Assembly: GCA_020086605.1 (NCBI GenBank)
Contig: JACBWW010000002.1
Span: 30,060,475-30,124,474 of the forward strand
Length of the DNA stretch: 64,000 nucleotides
Direction: 5' to 3'
Source: Lanius collurio
Taxonomy: Eukaryota > Chordata > Aves > Passeriformes > Laniidae
This document shows positions 26,011 to 39,600 of this stretch, one piece after another. Position 1 is the first letter of the stretch; each line of letters starts with the position of its first letter. The notes below the pieces were generated by a model that was not told the DNA's origin, ran no database searches, and saw only the letters and a list, made by a program, of their open reading frames with translations. The translations under genes were made by a program, and so were the position numbers.

Positions 26011-29000
26011 AAAATGTTTTCATCCATTCACCCAACAAGGTAGCTCTCCAGTTCTTTGACAGTTACTAATATATCCTACCTGCTAACGAGACACCGAGCT
26101 GGAGCTGCACAGGTGACGGAATAACAGCTGCCCACGTTCAGCAGTAACCCTGCTCAGGTCAGGCACAGCACACTGTAAGCCTCCTGGCCACTTGCCTCGA
26201 TCCCTCAGACGAGTGCAGCACCCCAACAGCCCCACTCACCCCCTTGGTGCTGATGGGGGAGCCTCAGGAGCAACTCTGTCTGAACAATGTTGCTAGGCTG
26301 CTGCAGGAGAGGGGAGAGCCACAGCCACTGCCTTCCCTAGCTCAGGGCTGGGAAGTCAGACCCTGGCCATGGATGCGAACCCCAGCTCAAACTGCTGCAC
26401 CATCCATGGCTTTGGGGGGGTCCTGGCAGATTGAACCCTGCAGCTATTCCCAGAAAAGGCTGCAGAGGTTTGTGAGGCACTGCACTTGACACTGGTCCTG
26501 GCTGTTACAGCAATTTGGCTCCCATTATCTCCAGCCAAGGGCTGTGAAGACTTCAGCCTGCAGCCAGCAAGGCTGCTGGGCTAGGCCACTTCAAAGGGTC
26601 TCTGCAAGTTTACTGGCCAGCTGCCACCTGCCTGCTCTCCCAGAATCAGGGACGTGAGCACCACAGCTCAATGGCTTTTTTCACCTGGGGAACTGTCCTC
26701 ACTGCTAAGTAAATGTCTCTGCTCTACAGACAATGAGCCTGGGGGGAGTCAGGAGGACACACTTGCCTTTAAGTCAGCAGGTGGACTGGGAAATGGACCC
26801 TTACCCCAGCCTCCGGCATTGCCAGTTCCCATTCCAACAGCAGAAGAGGGAGAAAGGGAATGAGGCTCATCTGCCTTTTAAGATGACCTGCAAAGCTGAT
26901 TTCCTCCAATGATTTTCCAATAAACTTGGCTACATCGCTTGAGTGGATTCTTGACAGCCTCAACATAACAGAAAGGGCACCACATTCCCCTACAGTAGCC
27001 CCCACAAGGGCTGTACAAGCTGAAAGCCCACAGAATAAATGTTACATTAGCCAGGCCAAATCCTCCTTTGTGCTGCCCACCAGTTATGTCCTAGGTGATG
27101 AGTAACTACCTTGTGAATGTTAGAGGGATGATCTTGGAGTTGCCAAAGTGACTGGATCTATGGCTACAGATCAGCATGAGCAGGATACACCTTCTGCTTG
27201 TATAGCCAGTGCATGCAGAGTCCCAAATCCCACTGGGAAGGAGCAAATCCAGAGAATTAAGGGTATTTCCATAATCCATATTCATGCATAATTTTTTATT
27301 TTTGTCCGATTCTGTACTTTGGACACATTAATTTTTAACAACAAGGAGTTCCCGCAGACCTGGAGCTTCATATTACACAAAAATAATTTCCTAAATTTTT
27401 ACATGCACTTTTTCAATATGATAAATCATCTCTGAGAAAGAAAGTAATTAGGAGCCTCCAGTACTCCTTATCTAACCCACCTATTTTTTTACTCTAGTCT
27501 ACCCTGTCCATGTTATTTATCTCTTGTGTTTGATAAAAAGATCCAGTATTTTCCACCCTTTTCCTGCCTGTCTGTTAGTTCCTTTTACTTCTACAACTTC
27601 TGTGGACAGAACTCCAGGGCAGAGTATAACATTGCAGGTGAAAGCAAGCCATCTAGCAATACCATGGCATTGCCACTTAGCTGATTTCCTCCCACATTTC
27701 CAGCTTTCTTTGACTTGCTTTACCACCTTCCTGCATACTGGAGGGGTTTCATAGAGTTCTCTGCACTCAGAAGCTCATTTTTCCTTTCCTTAAGTGGAGA
27801 CACAGCAACATCACTGAACAGTTTAAATTACCTCTCCTTGCTCCTCATCCATGATGGCACCCACAGCTCTAGAAAACAAATTATTGGCTTTGTTTGGGTT
27901 AGCAGTTTTCCATCCCCTGTATTTCTGTCCACGTGTCACATTCTCTGTCAGCTCACTCTGTTCATGGACAGCACAAACTGCCCACCAGTCTCTCAGTGAG
28001 CCCCACGTACACAGACCCACACCAGCTGCTGGGAGCAGTGCTAGATGAAGATGAAAGCAGTCCTTTCTCTTACAGTTTTCCCCAAACCTTCCACCGAGGA
28101 GCTACAGGAAATCAGCCTCCAAGCCCAGACTTTCCACTACCAGAGACATGAAGAACAAAATGAATCTTCATTCACCCAAGAGGGAAGCAGTACTTGTGGA
28201 TGATATTCAAGTTCCTGCAGGGAACAACAAGCCAGTCAGGAAGCCCCAGCTGTCTCCCAGCTCTCCCAGGTTCCTTCCAGTGCTTGGGTTGAAAAAACCC
28301 AGAGGACAGTCAGCAAAGGCTACTGAGCAAGCAGGGACAGCAGAAGTCCTGTTTCAGGGGGAGAGTAAGGACAGCAAGGCAAAGTGGAGGGGGTCTGTCC
28401 TGCAGAGCAGAGCCAACTCCACCATCCTCACCACCACACCACAGAGCATTGGTGCACCAATCCCAGGGGATTGCTGCCAGTGAGGGAACTGCTCGGTGGA
28501 AATGCCTCACTCCTGGGCAGACATGGCCACTGGCACCACATGTTAGTCAGCGGAGATGGGAAGTCGTGATGGGGGCAATCAGAAAAGCCAAGGTGTGATC
28601 AGCTGTAGCAGTGAATCAGCATTTTCCCTGGCCTGGCCTTGCCCACATGGAACAGAGAGTGGACACTGGATGCAAATCATGGCTTTTGCACCTGTCTTTC
28701 CCATCGGGGAGTGAGCCCACTGACATCCTCCTACATTGATCCCATCCTCTAACAGGTAGGTAGCATCCAGGCTTGCCCTGCAATTTGTCACTCAGAGGTC
28801 TCTTCTGGGGCACTCTGCTCCTTACTTGGCCCACAGCACAACCAAGAGGAATGCAGACAAGGATGTAGTTTCCCATTGCCCAGGCAATGAAAGTATCTTT
28901 TCTCATTTTATAGGCACCTGCCAACAGGCTTTAAAAATAGGGGACCCAATTTCCATTTTCATGGTGTTCCCTTATAACATAAAGGAGCTTTAAATTGGAG

Positions 29001-29385
29001 TGATCTATATTCATCTCATGGTTTCTTTCCACTGCCATAGTGCTGTAAAATCTGTTGTAGTGTAAATGAGAATCAAGTCCAAAGTGTTCAACTACAGCAC
29101 AGAACAGTGCTGGTCCAAGTCTTTGAGCAAGGCACCTGGAAAGGGGGAGAGAAGGAGAAATTCCGTGGTTAAGAAGGGTGGGAAGTAAGAGGGTAGGATG
29201 GCAAATGTGACCTTGATAAGAGCATTTGAGAAATAACCCTCTACAAGCTTATGGCTGTGGATAGCCCTCAGGGATGAGAGTGTTCAAACTGTTCACACAT
29301 GGGTGAATTGATGTAAGACTAGGCTTTTGAGAGAAATAGGTACCATGCAGGTGACACCTTCAGTGACACAATGTGTATGTGTATG
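26011..29385. other. Unique non-coding sequence
   Basis: A moderately GC-rich part (26100-26870) is followed by ordinary sequence. An ATG-initiated frame of 111 codons at 28148-28483 lies in a weak start context and resembles nothing known, so it is not called as a gene. No mobile element recognised. Confidence 0.5.
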
Positions 29386-29389
29386 TATA

Positions 29390-29660
29390 AATCTATATAT
29401 TTATACACACGGATATCCCGGAGTTTTGGCAAATCTTTTCAAATTTATTTCAACTACCACCCAGATCCAGTGGATTACTGATAATTTAGAGTTATCCTTC
29501 CTGTACAATTTAAGCGGTTTCATATGCAGTGTAAGCAAATATGTCAAGCAATTTCTTGGTTCACCCATCTGTAGCTGCCAGTCACGCTGGGATTTATGTA
29601 TTAACTGCATTGGATCAAATGTTGGCTCAAATGTTGGATAATTTGGTGAGAGAGGCCAGT
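29390..29660. promoter_or_regulatory. Candidate conserved non-coding element
   Basis: AT-rich unique sequence with retained CpG dinucleotides and a two-copy tandem dodecamer TCAAATGTTGGM at about 29614-29637. Open on both strands for about 100 codons without resembling a protein. The composition resembles conserved regulatory DNA; this is inference. Confidence 0.18.
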
Positions 29661-31735
29661 GTTTTTCCAACTGAAAAGAGAACTTGTTGGAAGACGGACA
29701 GGACTGTAAGCAATGGAATAGTTTCACTTTTTTAACCCCTGACAAATGCCACAGGCAGCAAGGCTAATCACCCCCACTGTTAAAACTGGGAGGACTGTGA
29801 GTTTGGTCTATGCACAGCTTACATGCAGGTAGCCACTGCAGCACTCCCCTCTGACCACCTCTGCCATGCCTATGGGTGCAAACTTGTGACTCTTGGGCTT
29901 GGAGGAGGAGGAGAAGGCAGTGCAGGAGTCAAAAGTCAGAGAAAAATAGCTGTTCAGCAAGAGGTTTCTCTGACAACTGTCAGCCTCCATAAAGCCCATC
30001 CTTTTCTATCAGGGTATCTATGCAGCCTCTCCTCTCACTGCTGATGGGTAGGTCAGCAGCCCTGGGAGACATTTTGGTTTTACAACCAAGATCCACAAAG
30101 GCTCCCAAGTTACTTTGTGCATTCATCTTCTAAAGAAGTTGGTATGGAGAGAGGAGAGTAGCAGTGTCCCATCCCCTGGACCCTCACTGAACTCCAGAGA
30201 AACTTTCTTGCTTGAATAAATTGTGCTGAGCAGAACCCTGGGCCCTGCACCAGGCCAGTGGCTGAATGTTGGCATGTCCCAAGGCCCCCACAGAGGTGCT
30301 TTGAGGACTGGAAGAGGGGCAAACTCCCTGACCTTTGTGCCTTGCTCTGCTTCTGCCCCTCTAGTTCCCCACGGGACTCTGAAACTGCTGAGTGGGTAAA
30401 GGGCAATCAGCTTTCACCTGACTGCCTCTCTCCTTGGAGTATCTTGAAAAAGTCAGATATAGGATTCTGGGATGTTTAAAGAGAAAGGAAGGAAGAATGT
30501 ATTTTCCCAACCTAGCAAGGGTGAAAGGTCATTAAATTTGTAGAAGGCAGCCTTCAGCCATAAAAGAGACTTTGTCTGAAGTCTCAAACACATTAAAAAG
30601 TTGTGCAAAGTGGAAACACACTGGCCAATGCTTTCCACCATGGAGCTATTACTGTCACTATGTGACACAGCATTTGGGGTGACAGACACAACTACGTGAA
30701 TGTCAGTGGTGTGGGTAACAGACCAGGAGACCCCATTAACTCAGTCGTCTCATGGATTTGTGCTTCAAAGCAAATTGACAGATCACTTGAGGCTCCCCAT
30801 ACAAAAAGCAGCTTCCTGGTGTCAGATTGGTGGTCTTCTCATTCTGCAAACATCCATTGCCCCTCACCATCACACAATTCTCTTCATAGATAGAGGTCAG
30901 GCACGGTAAAGCAGCTGTTAGAGCACTGCACATTTCCCAGCCAGAAATCTGAAAACAGCTAAATGAATTGAGTGGGTTAGAATGTGTCCTGGACACTGGC
31001 ACTCGGTCCTAGGGAGAAATGCTGTGGCATTTGCCAGGGATTAAAGATATCACTAGCTGTACAGTTTGTCCAGGTCTTGCTAACTCTTTTGTTGAGTATG
31101 GATTCAAAGGGCAGAGAGGTTGTTTCCTGCAAGCACAGACATAGCAAAACATCAGTGCCATTTCCCAAAACAGTTAAGTTTCCCATAGTGGGGTAGAGGC
31201 ACATATTGGTGCTCCTTTCTTTGTAGGACAGGTCAGAAGCAGAGCCCTGAGTGACATCATGTGTCTGTGTTCTTCCTGTAACTTTCTCTTGCTGAGACTG
31301 GTCACACCACCCTCCAGCCTCCTTGGCCAACATACCGCAAGCAGAAAGATTGCTGTCACCAGTTGAATCAGACCTGACCAAAACAAAATCAAAGCCCTGT
31401 TGGGTCTTCCAGAGCAAGGCCTGTTTAAAGCAAGCCAAGAGATGAGCATGAGTCAAGAATGATTTTCCCAAGCTCCCAGGCAAGAGGCTCTTCATGCCAG
31501 GTGGTGCTTCCCAGAAGACTTATCTGGTTGGCATTGTTTCTCCAAGGCTCATTTTGCTTTTGCTATTTCCTAGCTCATATTTGACTAGTTAAAAGTTTTA
31601 TCTGCCAGGGCCATAAATTATCATGACAGCTTCTAGGGAAACTCAGCCCTTTCGTCTTCTGCTCATTTCCTCTCTGTCCTTTGCCATTGATCAAACCTGC
31701 AGAGCTTTAGACTTCTCAAAAGCAGAAACAAAGAG
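29661..31735. other. Unique non-coding sequence
   Basis: The minus-strand frame at 30977-31495 has an ATG and 172 codons but overlaps other frames and shows no signal peptide, domain or family resemblance. No repeats recognised. Confidence 0.5.
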
Positions 31736-31739
31736 AGCT

Positions 31740-32025
31740 CCAACCCTGCCTAATTGAGATGTAGGTAAAGTTAAAAAGCAGCCGCCACGCATGTCTTTGC
31801 CTCAATTAAATTGGCTCCTTGATATTTCTGATAATTCCTTTCTCTTCTTTCCTTTTCATATCTTTTTTTTTTTTTTGAGCAACTTTATGATTAATGGGTG
31901 CTGTGATGTGCTGACATTTCAGCTTTTCACATATCCCACGCCCCTGTTAAATGGCGGGGCTCGAGCTCCTATTTACAAGGAGCAAGAGGACTGCAAGTTG
32001 TGCTATTAATCAATGGGATAATTCA
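31740..32025. promoter_or_regulatory. Candidate conserved non-coding element, HOX-type sites
   Basis: Contains CTCAATTAAATTGG at 31801-31814, TTTATGATTAATGGG at 31884-31898 and CTATTAATCAATGGG at 31993-32007, so an ATTAAT core leading into ATGGG occurs twice about 110 bp apart. A 14-T run lies at 31863-31876. The repeated homeodomain-like cores suggest an enhancer; conservation is unknown. Confidence 0.25.
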
Positions 32026-32029
32026 GCAG

Positions 32030-34715
32030 GGGTGTGGAGAGAGAGCTCAGAGCCCTGCTCCTGGCACACATGATACCCCCCAGGAAATTTGAAAATGTTT
32101 GTATCCAATGCATTCTGCAGCTGAGGAAAGAGGCTCAGCTGAGTAGCAGGCACAAGGAGTATCACTGCACTGCTTGAAGGTCATTAATTTGTGTCTGATG
32201 AGGGAGAAAAAAGCAGTGAAAGCCAATGCTTTTCCAATGTGTGGATTGAGGGCTCTAACAGGCCCTGAAGAGCTGATGCTGGAGAGCAGGAGTTGTGTTT
32301 CAACCCATTAAACCCTGGCCTGACTTTCAATGTCAAAAAGGAGATGGATGATGGTGCTGAGAGCAGTTTCCTTGCACAGGAGTTTGGAGACAGTACAGTA
32401 AACTTTGAACTGGAGGAAATGAGAGGAATATCAGGCTTTGCTGGGGGCTGCCTCCGTAATAACAGGAGATTCAGACACTGTAACAGTCTCTGATCCTAAA
32501 GGGACTTCAACAAAACTGAGTTCAGGAATGCCTCACTGTTCTGAGAAGGGAAGGGTGGCTGGTCCTGGAGGGAAACAAGCACAGTGGAATAAGACAGCAC
32601 TGCATGCCAGGAAGGTGGGACTGATCCTTCTATTTAAAGGGCTCACTGAGAGTCCAAAAGCAATGAATGAGTGTAAAAGTACTGTTTAACCGTGCTCCCA
32701 GGAGGACATCCTAAGTTCATGAGCATTAAGGCTGCATGGCAAAAATCCTCACATTTCCATAGCTGGGTTTCTTGGTCAGGTCTCTGCTATGTCAGTCATC
32801 GCGCAGCTAGTGGGGCGGATAAGGTGGTAGCCTGATGTGACAGATAAGCTTTGTGCCCAAGCAGAGGAAAGCACAGCTGTGGAATGGGCTATCAAGATTC
32901 TGCCCTTCATTTCCTAGTGCAGCATTTCTAAACAGGATGCCAGCCCAGCATCTAGCATCTGAAGAAGCATCAAAACACAGAATATCCTTTCTTCTGAATG
33001 GGAGCAGAATAGACTTTCTTGCCATTCAAGTGGGAGTTTCACAATGTGGCATGTTCAGCAACAAACAACAAGACACAGGTTGAAAATAAGATTTCCAGAA
33101 AAGGACTGGAGAAGCTAACTTCAATGTCCTTATCAAAACACAGAACATACCCATATAATCATCAGCATCAGGACAACTGAGGGGGCTGCAAAATGTGTTA
33201 CAAGAGCAAAAAGTTTTTAAGTCAGCTTTCTGAGCAAAGGAAACTTATGATGTAATTACACCCTACTAGCAAGCATAGCAGCAGCAGGTCTCTGTTGTGT
33301 CTGGATTTCTGTTCCTCCATACATGAGTGTAGTTATAGTAGAAGCAATCCAGCCAGTCCAAGCTATTCTACATAAAATTGCAGCAGTGAAGAAAATAATT
33401 TAAAGCTTTGCCTGCCATGGCCACATGGGGCTTGTAAATGGTGTTCCCAGTTCTAGGAACAGGAAAGGCTTCTCTAAGGGACTAGGGCACCTGAAATCAG
33501 TGTGTTGTCTAACAAGCGGGGAGCTGGAAGAAGTGGTGCTTACTCTTTAGGAAGACTTGTAGAGCAGCAGCCCTCAGAGCGAGCATCAGAGCTGGTGCAG
33601 CTGTTGTGGTGGAGCTATTGCAGAGAGCGCTGTGGTTCGGCACCACAACAGAAATTATCCCGCAGTGGCTGGGAGGGGAGCAAAGAGAGCAAAGCAAGGA
33701 GGAGAAACCCCCAATCTGTTCCACATTGCCACCTCTCTTTGCAAAACACCAGCAGAGATGTACAAGAGATGAAAGCGTTCCTTCTTGGGCAAGCAGTGTC
33801 CAAATCAGCAGTTTGCTGCCTGATTAACCCAACTCTGAGACATACTGAACAAATACTCTCCAACATAACTAAACCAAGGGATGAGAACCAAGTGCTTTCC
33901 CTGAACTAGAGGAGATCTGAAAACAGGGCTGGGCAGGCCTGGGAGGTCCAAGACAAAAGGATCTAAGGAGGCTTTGACAGCGGGCTCAAGGCCAGAAGCT
34001 TCTGAAGGGAAAACATCAGAAGGACATGTTGGCACAACTAACCTCACCTGGGGAGTTTCTGGTACAGGCACATGTCTGCTGGGAGAGACCCAGCTCTAAA
34101 CAACTTTGCTGGGGTAAGAGAATGGACCAGCAGATGTCATGACTTTCTCTTTACTCCCATTTTCTGCAGCTGCTCTGAAAGGGACATCTTTGTAAATAAA
34201 AGAAACCATCATCTTAATTCTTACACAACCAGGCTTAAGCAGAGCAAATAGATTTAGATATAAAACCCAAGGGATATGCAGCTCCGTTGGAGGCCACAGC
34301 TTTATCCAGTAACCCCAGCCACATCCTCTCCTCCCTCCTCTGCTGAATAATTCAGAGCTTCATTTTCTTATCTGCTCCAATCTGGGTTTGTACAAACCAG
34401 CCCTGCTGTTAAGTAACACGAGGAAGATAAAGAACAACAAAGCATCTTGTGCAGGGGGAGCCTCAGCAGGCAACAGATACCTCCCCTTTGTGCTGCCGCT
34501 GTTCAAGAGAGGAACTAGCATCTTTCCTCCACTCTGGCACACTTGTTTCCCTTCATTTTTTCTTTATACTCCTTTCTCCACAAGGATTCATTATGTGTCT
34601 AAGCTGGCCTCTACCTGAAGCAGGAAAAGCCAAGATGCATGGAGGGGGGAAAGGAAAAACAAAAAAGCCCCAAGCTCTGTAATAGACTTTTCATTTACTG
34701 AATCTTTTAGAAGTT
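32030..34715. other. Unique non-coding sequence
   Basis: No gene recognised. The 135-codon frame at 33502-33909 starts with GTG and overlaps frames on the other strand. Confidence 0.5.
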
Positions 34716-34719
34716 TTCC

Positions 34720-34900
34720 TTCTTTCCGCACTAAATATCAGTTGCTTAAGATAATCTGTGAACCTGCAGAACGACCATTAGGAGCTCCCTGGTGACTAGG
34801 CTAATTCACAGTAAATTACAGTCACTGCCAAGGAGATTGCAGGGAGGTTAGGAAGAGATTGGAAGCGGCAGGCTGCAAAGCACTGTAACATTTACCAAAA
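34720..34900. promoter_or_regulatory. Candidate conserved non-coding element
   Basis: Unique sequence with CTTAAG, GATAATC, GGCTAATTCAC and GTAAATTAC cores, consistent with developmental enhancer texture. Low confidence without an alignment. Confidence 0.15.
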
Positions 34901-36410
34901 CCAGAAAATAGAACAATAATCAAGGATTGTAAGGAACAATGAGTCCAAGCAGTGAATGCATGTTGGAATAGTCATTTCCAAACTCTGACAAACACTGGTA
35001 AACACTGGAGTCAACACTGAGCAAGTTTTCTGGGTGACAGACCAGCAGTAGCCTGTGTTGCCATACACAGGAAGCATGAAGAACAGGCATAAAGAGACTA
35101 CCCTTTTCCCAGCTCTTTTTCAATGTGGTAGAATGCAGGAATGCTGGGCAAGAACCAAAAACTTGGCTGCACCAGGCACTGTATGTACATATGCAAAGAT
35201 GTTCTTTAGGCAGACGACAAGCTTTTCCACCTTCCTTTTCTCTTTCTCCTTCCCCTTCCCCTCACTATATTTCCATCCTTTCCCATTTGGCTGTTAATAT
35301 GATGATACTGATCTTGTCATCAGCCCCATCACTGGTGCTGCTGAGAGGACCTGGGCTCTTTCATAACTCAAATTCTTGCTAGTGCACTGGGTGTGCCGGT
35401 GCTCAGAGGCAGGCTCTCTGGGTGCACAGTCCTGGTCTTGATGAAGACCAGCTAGCTGTAAGCATAAAGTGAGGGACAATGTCCCTGGGCAAGTCACATC
35501 TCACAGAGCATGCTTTGCTCCCTTTCTTCTGGCTCAGTTCAGAGCTCAAGTCTCTCCCATGTGCTTGGCCACTCTGATGCTGAGAATTAGTACATTTCCA
35601 TAATCACACTTGAAAGGGAAAAAAGGGGAAAATGCCACAATCCAGGCAAGCCCCAAATTACTGAACAGTAATTTCAGTCACATGCAGTGTCTAAGTGGGA
35701 CAAAATTGTGCCTGGAGAGTTTTTTGAGAATGCCAGAGAGTGGTCTCCACTGTAGAACTGTTCCTATCTACCTGGGGACTGCAGCTGCCCACTGCAAACC
35801 TCCTTAGGGCTCCTAGAACAATTGCATACATCAGAAAACTGCCAGGATTTCTTCACCACAGCTTGCAGACACAAAGGACTCCTCCAACATTTTGCCTAAT
35901 GTCTGCATCGCTTCAAGAGACCAGCATAGTGAGGACCAACTTAGCCCATAGTGGCACTGTGGCAAAAAAAAGGCCACATGGCAAGGGTGACCATCACACA
36001 GTGGCATCTCTCCAGTCTCCCACCCAAGATTTGTTTCCTTTCTCTTGATATTTCCACAGCCCCTTACACCAGTCACTGCCCTGGCTAACAGCCAATATTT
36101 GGATCCTTGTGATATTCTGGCTGTGTCTTCCTAGTATATAAAATCCTGGTGTTCAGCAGTTTCTCAGTAAGCTGGTAGGAGATCATCATCCAGTGTTCTG
36201 GGGTTTTCTGCACAATTCAGCTCAATTTATTCTTTCACCTTTCTGGTGGGCAACAGGCAACAAGGTATAGAGGTCTCTGGAATTCAGATATCATCTCACC
36301 CTCTCCTCCCCTCCCTCCTTCTTTTTCTTTTTCCCTCTCTCCCCAGGCATCTCTGGGCTCCCAGGTTTATTTTAATATGAACTTTAATTTTTTTTGCTAG
36401 TAAAATGTAA
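34901..36410. other. Unique sequence with two pyrimidine tracts
   Basis: Pyrimidine-rich tracts lie at about 35222-35284 and 36299-36346. The frames between them are short and unconvincing. Confidence 0.5.
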
Positions 36411-36414
36411 CTGT

Positions 36415-36630
36415 AGCAAAAAATCATTTGTGCCTTTTTTCTTTCTTCCTGAAAATATACATATTAACCTATCGGAAAGCCTTCGTTTCTTCTGCCAACT
36501 GGTATCAACAGTCAATCAGAATCTGTCAACATACCAATTTTATCATCTCCAACTCGGATAGCAGTGTAGTCGTCATGGGAACCAAAATAGTAACTATGGA
36601 ATAGCTGCCTTAGTAACAACAACAACAAAA
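36415..36630. promoter_or_regulatory. Candidate conserved non-coding element
   Basis: Unique sequence with retained CpGs and motifs such as CAATCAGAATCTGTC near 36514 and TATCATCTCC near 36540, ending in a short (AAC)n run at about 36613-36627. Enhancer-like texture only. Confidence 0.2.
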
Positions 36631-36634
36631 AATG

Positions 36635-39600
36635 TGTTGGCATAAAATTGCATTTGTAGTAAATTTCAGTTAACACTTTAGAAATTAAACAGCTGCTGTG
36701 TGAATCCTGGAGTGTGTAAAATCAAGGGCCCTCTCCATGGAAATGGTGGCTTTTAAAGTTCCCCAAGATCTAACCTTGTTGCTGGCCCCTTGTGCTACAA
36801 TTTGAAAGAGAAATAACAGAGGGAAACACATCTTTATTTTGATCAGGTCATTTGTGTAACATGAGATTAAAGATGCAGCAGCTTTATCCTGTTTGAAGAG
36901 GCAACCTGCATTCTTTATATACAGAGTTAAATTTTTGATGCTGGGGAGAACTCCTAACTACAGAGACTTTAAAGACAGCTTGCTTGGGTCCTTGTGAAAA
37001 TCCGAAAGAACATGACCATAGGCAAAGAGCAGGAAAGGAAACATGGAAATTGCTGTATCAGTGCAGACCCATGGCCCAGTATTCTGGGGCATATGCACAA
37101 TTCAGAGGAAAATGCATATTCTTGAAATGCTTGAGTCACATATGCACAGAGATTCAGCTTTTCAGGATAGTGGGTCATTCCCTTACTCCATTTAATGCTC
37201 ACATTATATTCCCAAAAGCAAGTGAATAGAAAGGGAGGGTATGTCTAAGAAGAGCACTTGCTGGGTTTGTCTTTTCAGAGGACAGGTTAAATACATTTTG
37301 TGCTTTTATCCCCTCTAGTTTCTGTCCTGTAACACCTCCAGAAACAGAAAAAGCCAATCCTAGCTTTGCTTTGTACGTGACCTGTAAAGATCCTGCCAGA
37401 TCTCCTTGCATTGCATAGATGAACATGACTCTCTTAACAGCAAAGATGAATAGCTAATTTCCAGGTTGGCTTTTTTAATTCACTGTCATGGAGCTGACCT
37501 GCTCAGCTGAGCATCAACACTACCCACAGCAGCAGGTTCAAATTCCAGCACTGTCTTCTCTGCCCTGCATAGAAAAATCCGGTTCTCTACCACTGAGGTC
37601 AATCAAGCACTCTGGACAGTTGACGAAGAGTCCTCAAAACAGTAATAAAGTTTCTTATGAAATGTCTTTTTAAAATGACAGTACTAATAATTTCTGTTTA
37701 CCAAAACTTACAAAGCTGCAATGTGGCACAGTCTCAGCCACAGAATAGAAAACACATCTGGCACTAGAAAGGCTGAGCCACAGGAGGTTGAAGGCTGGAG
37801 AAGATGTGGGGAATTACCACTGCCTACTTACACTGGTCTTACATATTTTCTGAAAGGTCTAATTTTTTACTCCTGACAGATAAAAGATGCTGTGCTGTGG
37901 GGATCTTTGACACACACGGTTTAGGTATTATAATACTCTTCCGTACACACGCCCAGCTCATTACTGGCCTACAGCCAAGGAGCAGCTTTATTTAATCGGT
38001 GCTATATTAAAATTGTGAAACCATTGTCATAAAAAGGGAATGGATAGGTAGTAAATGTTTCTCTTTCTAGAACAAGAGGTAGTTTAAATATTTGTGTAAT
38101 TGCAGTGTCACGGGGTTAAAATCCATTCTCTTCAGCACCAAGACACCCTTTACTGGGAACAAGGCCACTGACACTGTCAGTTTGAGACAAAGGACAGTGA
38201 CCCAAACTCCTGCTCCAGTAGATCATGTTCCCAAGTAGAACACAATCATTTAGAACGGTGTAAGTGATATACACAATTTAAGTGACCTTTTGGCCAGATG
38301 AGTGCGTCCTAGTGACTAGTTACCTAGGAGGAGCACGCTCGGAGGACAGCAATGGTCAGAAAGGTCAAGAAAGCTTTCCATTCTTCCACCTTCCAAAACC
38401 TTTTTGTAAGTCGAAGAGGTGAGGATGCCTTGAGATGCTCCAGAGAAATCAATAGGAAAATTCTGCTGGAGCGGTAACAAAATCTGGGTCATGTAAAATG
38501 AATTTAGACCTAAGGTTTAATGCCATTATCTTAAAAGGGCATCTCTTTACATTCTTCCTAGCACTGTGGTAGTATAGTGGAGAATGGCCTGAAAAGGTGC
38601 GTCTCAAGAGGAGGTGTGAGTACTGAAGGGTTTGGAGGATTAACCTTTCAATGTTGAAGACCAGGGCTGTGAGAAGTGGGTATGAGTCAGTGAGGGCTGC
38701 AAGGCTATCAGCATGGACAGAGCTGGCAAGGTTACAAAACAGTTTGGGTGATTAGCCAAGAGCCCCAGCGGAATCAGTGACAGAAGTGAAAACAGATTAG
38801 AAATGCTGCAGCTTTGAAGACAGGAACCAGGACATTGGCTAGAGAATGAGTTTAGTTTGCTCAGAGGTGTTTCTGTGCTAATAAGCAGGGGCCTGGGGAC
38901 TGTGGGTGAAGGGACAGGTCCTGTAAAGCTGATTCAGAAGGCAGAACTACCGGTGGAAAAAGGACCAGCCCTGGAAGCATTAGCAAGCCGAAGGTGTGTC
39001 CATGCAAAAGCTTATAGCTTTTATTTCCTTACTCCACACATTTATCACTCTTTCTCTCTATCACTTGCCCCTTTTCCCTTTCATCCTGACATACAACCAC
39101 TTTTCCAAACAAAAGTGGGGTGAGGTTAGAAACCTTTGCAATTTTACCACTCAGGAGAGCTGAGCACTAACTGGGATGTCCACATGAAGCCTTAACAGAC
39201 TGATCAAGTTCAGTGACTGCCAAACTTCCTGTGTTTTCCTGTGTCTATGAAGCAAACCCCTTCAGCTTGTGAAAGACAATTGCTACAGTTCTAATTTCTA
39301 AAAGACACGAGGGAATCATAATTTCTTTTTGCATCATGGAGTTATGGGTTGATCCCAGCATTAATGGTGCCTACCTACTGCCTATAATGTTCTCTAATCC
39401 TCAAGTTTCCATATCCCATATATGCTACAATTAAAATGTTTTAGAGAGCAGTTTAACACCAAGAAGAAAGCAGCAGAAATATTGAATAAATCCACTAAAA
39501 TCTATTGGGATAAGGAAGGCTTTAGGAAGGGCAAAGGGAGAAAATAAATTTATTTCAAAAGACAAATAGTGCATAGCATAGGATGTGCATAAGAACCAGT

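Noticed and set aside
28148..28483. 111-codon plus frame with ATG
   Set aside because: Weak start context and no family resemblance; composition alone is not enough.
30977..31495. 172-codon minus-strand frame with ATG
   Set aside because: No recognisable domain or splice context, and overlapping frames on both strands suggest chance.
33502..33909. 135-codon plus frame
   Set aside because: It starts with GTG, has no known motif, and overlaps competing minus-strand frames.
37520..37540. GGTTCAAATTCC, resembling a polymerase III B box
   Set aside because: No A box at the right distance and no cloverleaf; not a tRNA or tRNA-derived SINE.
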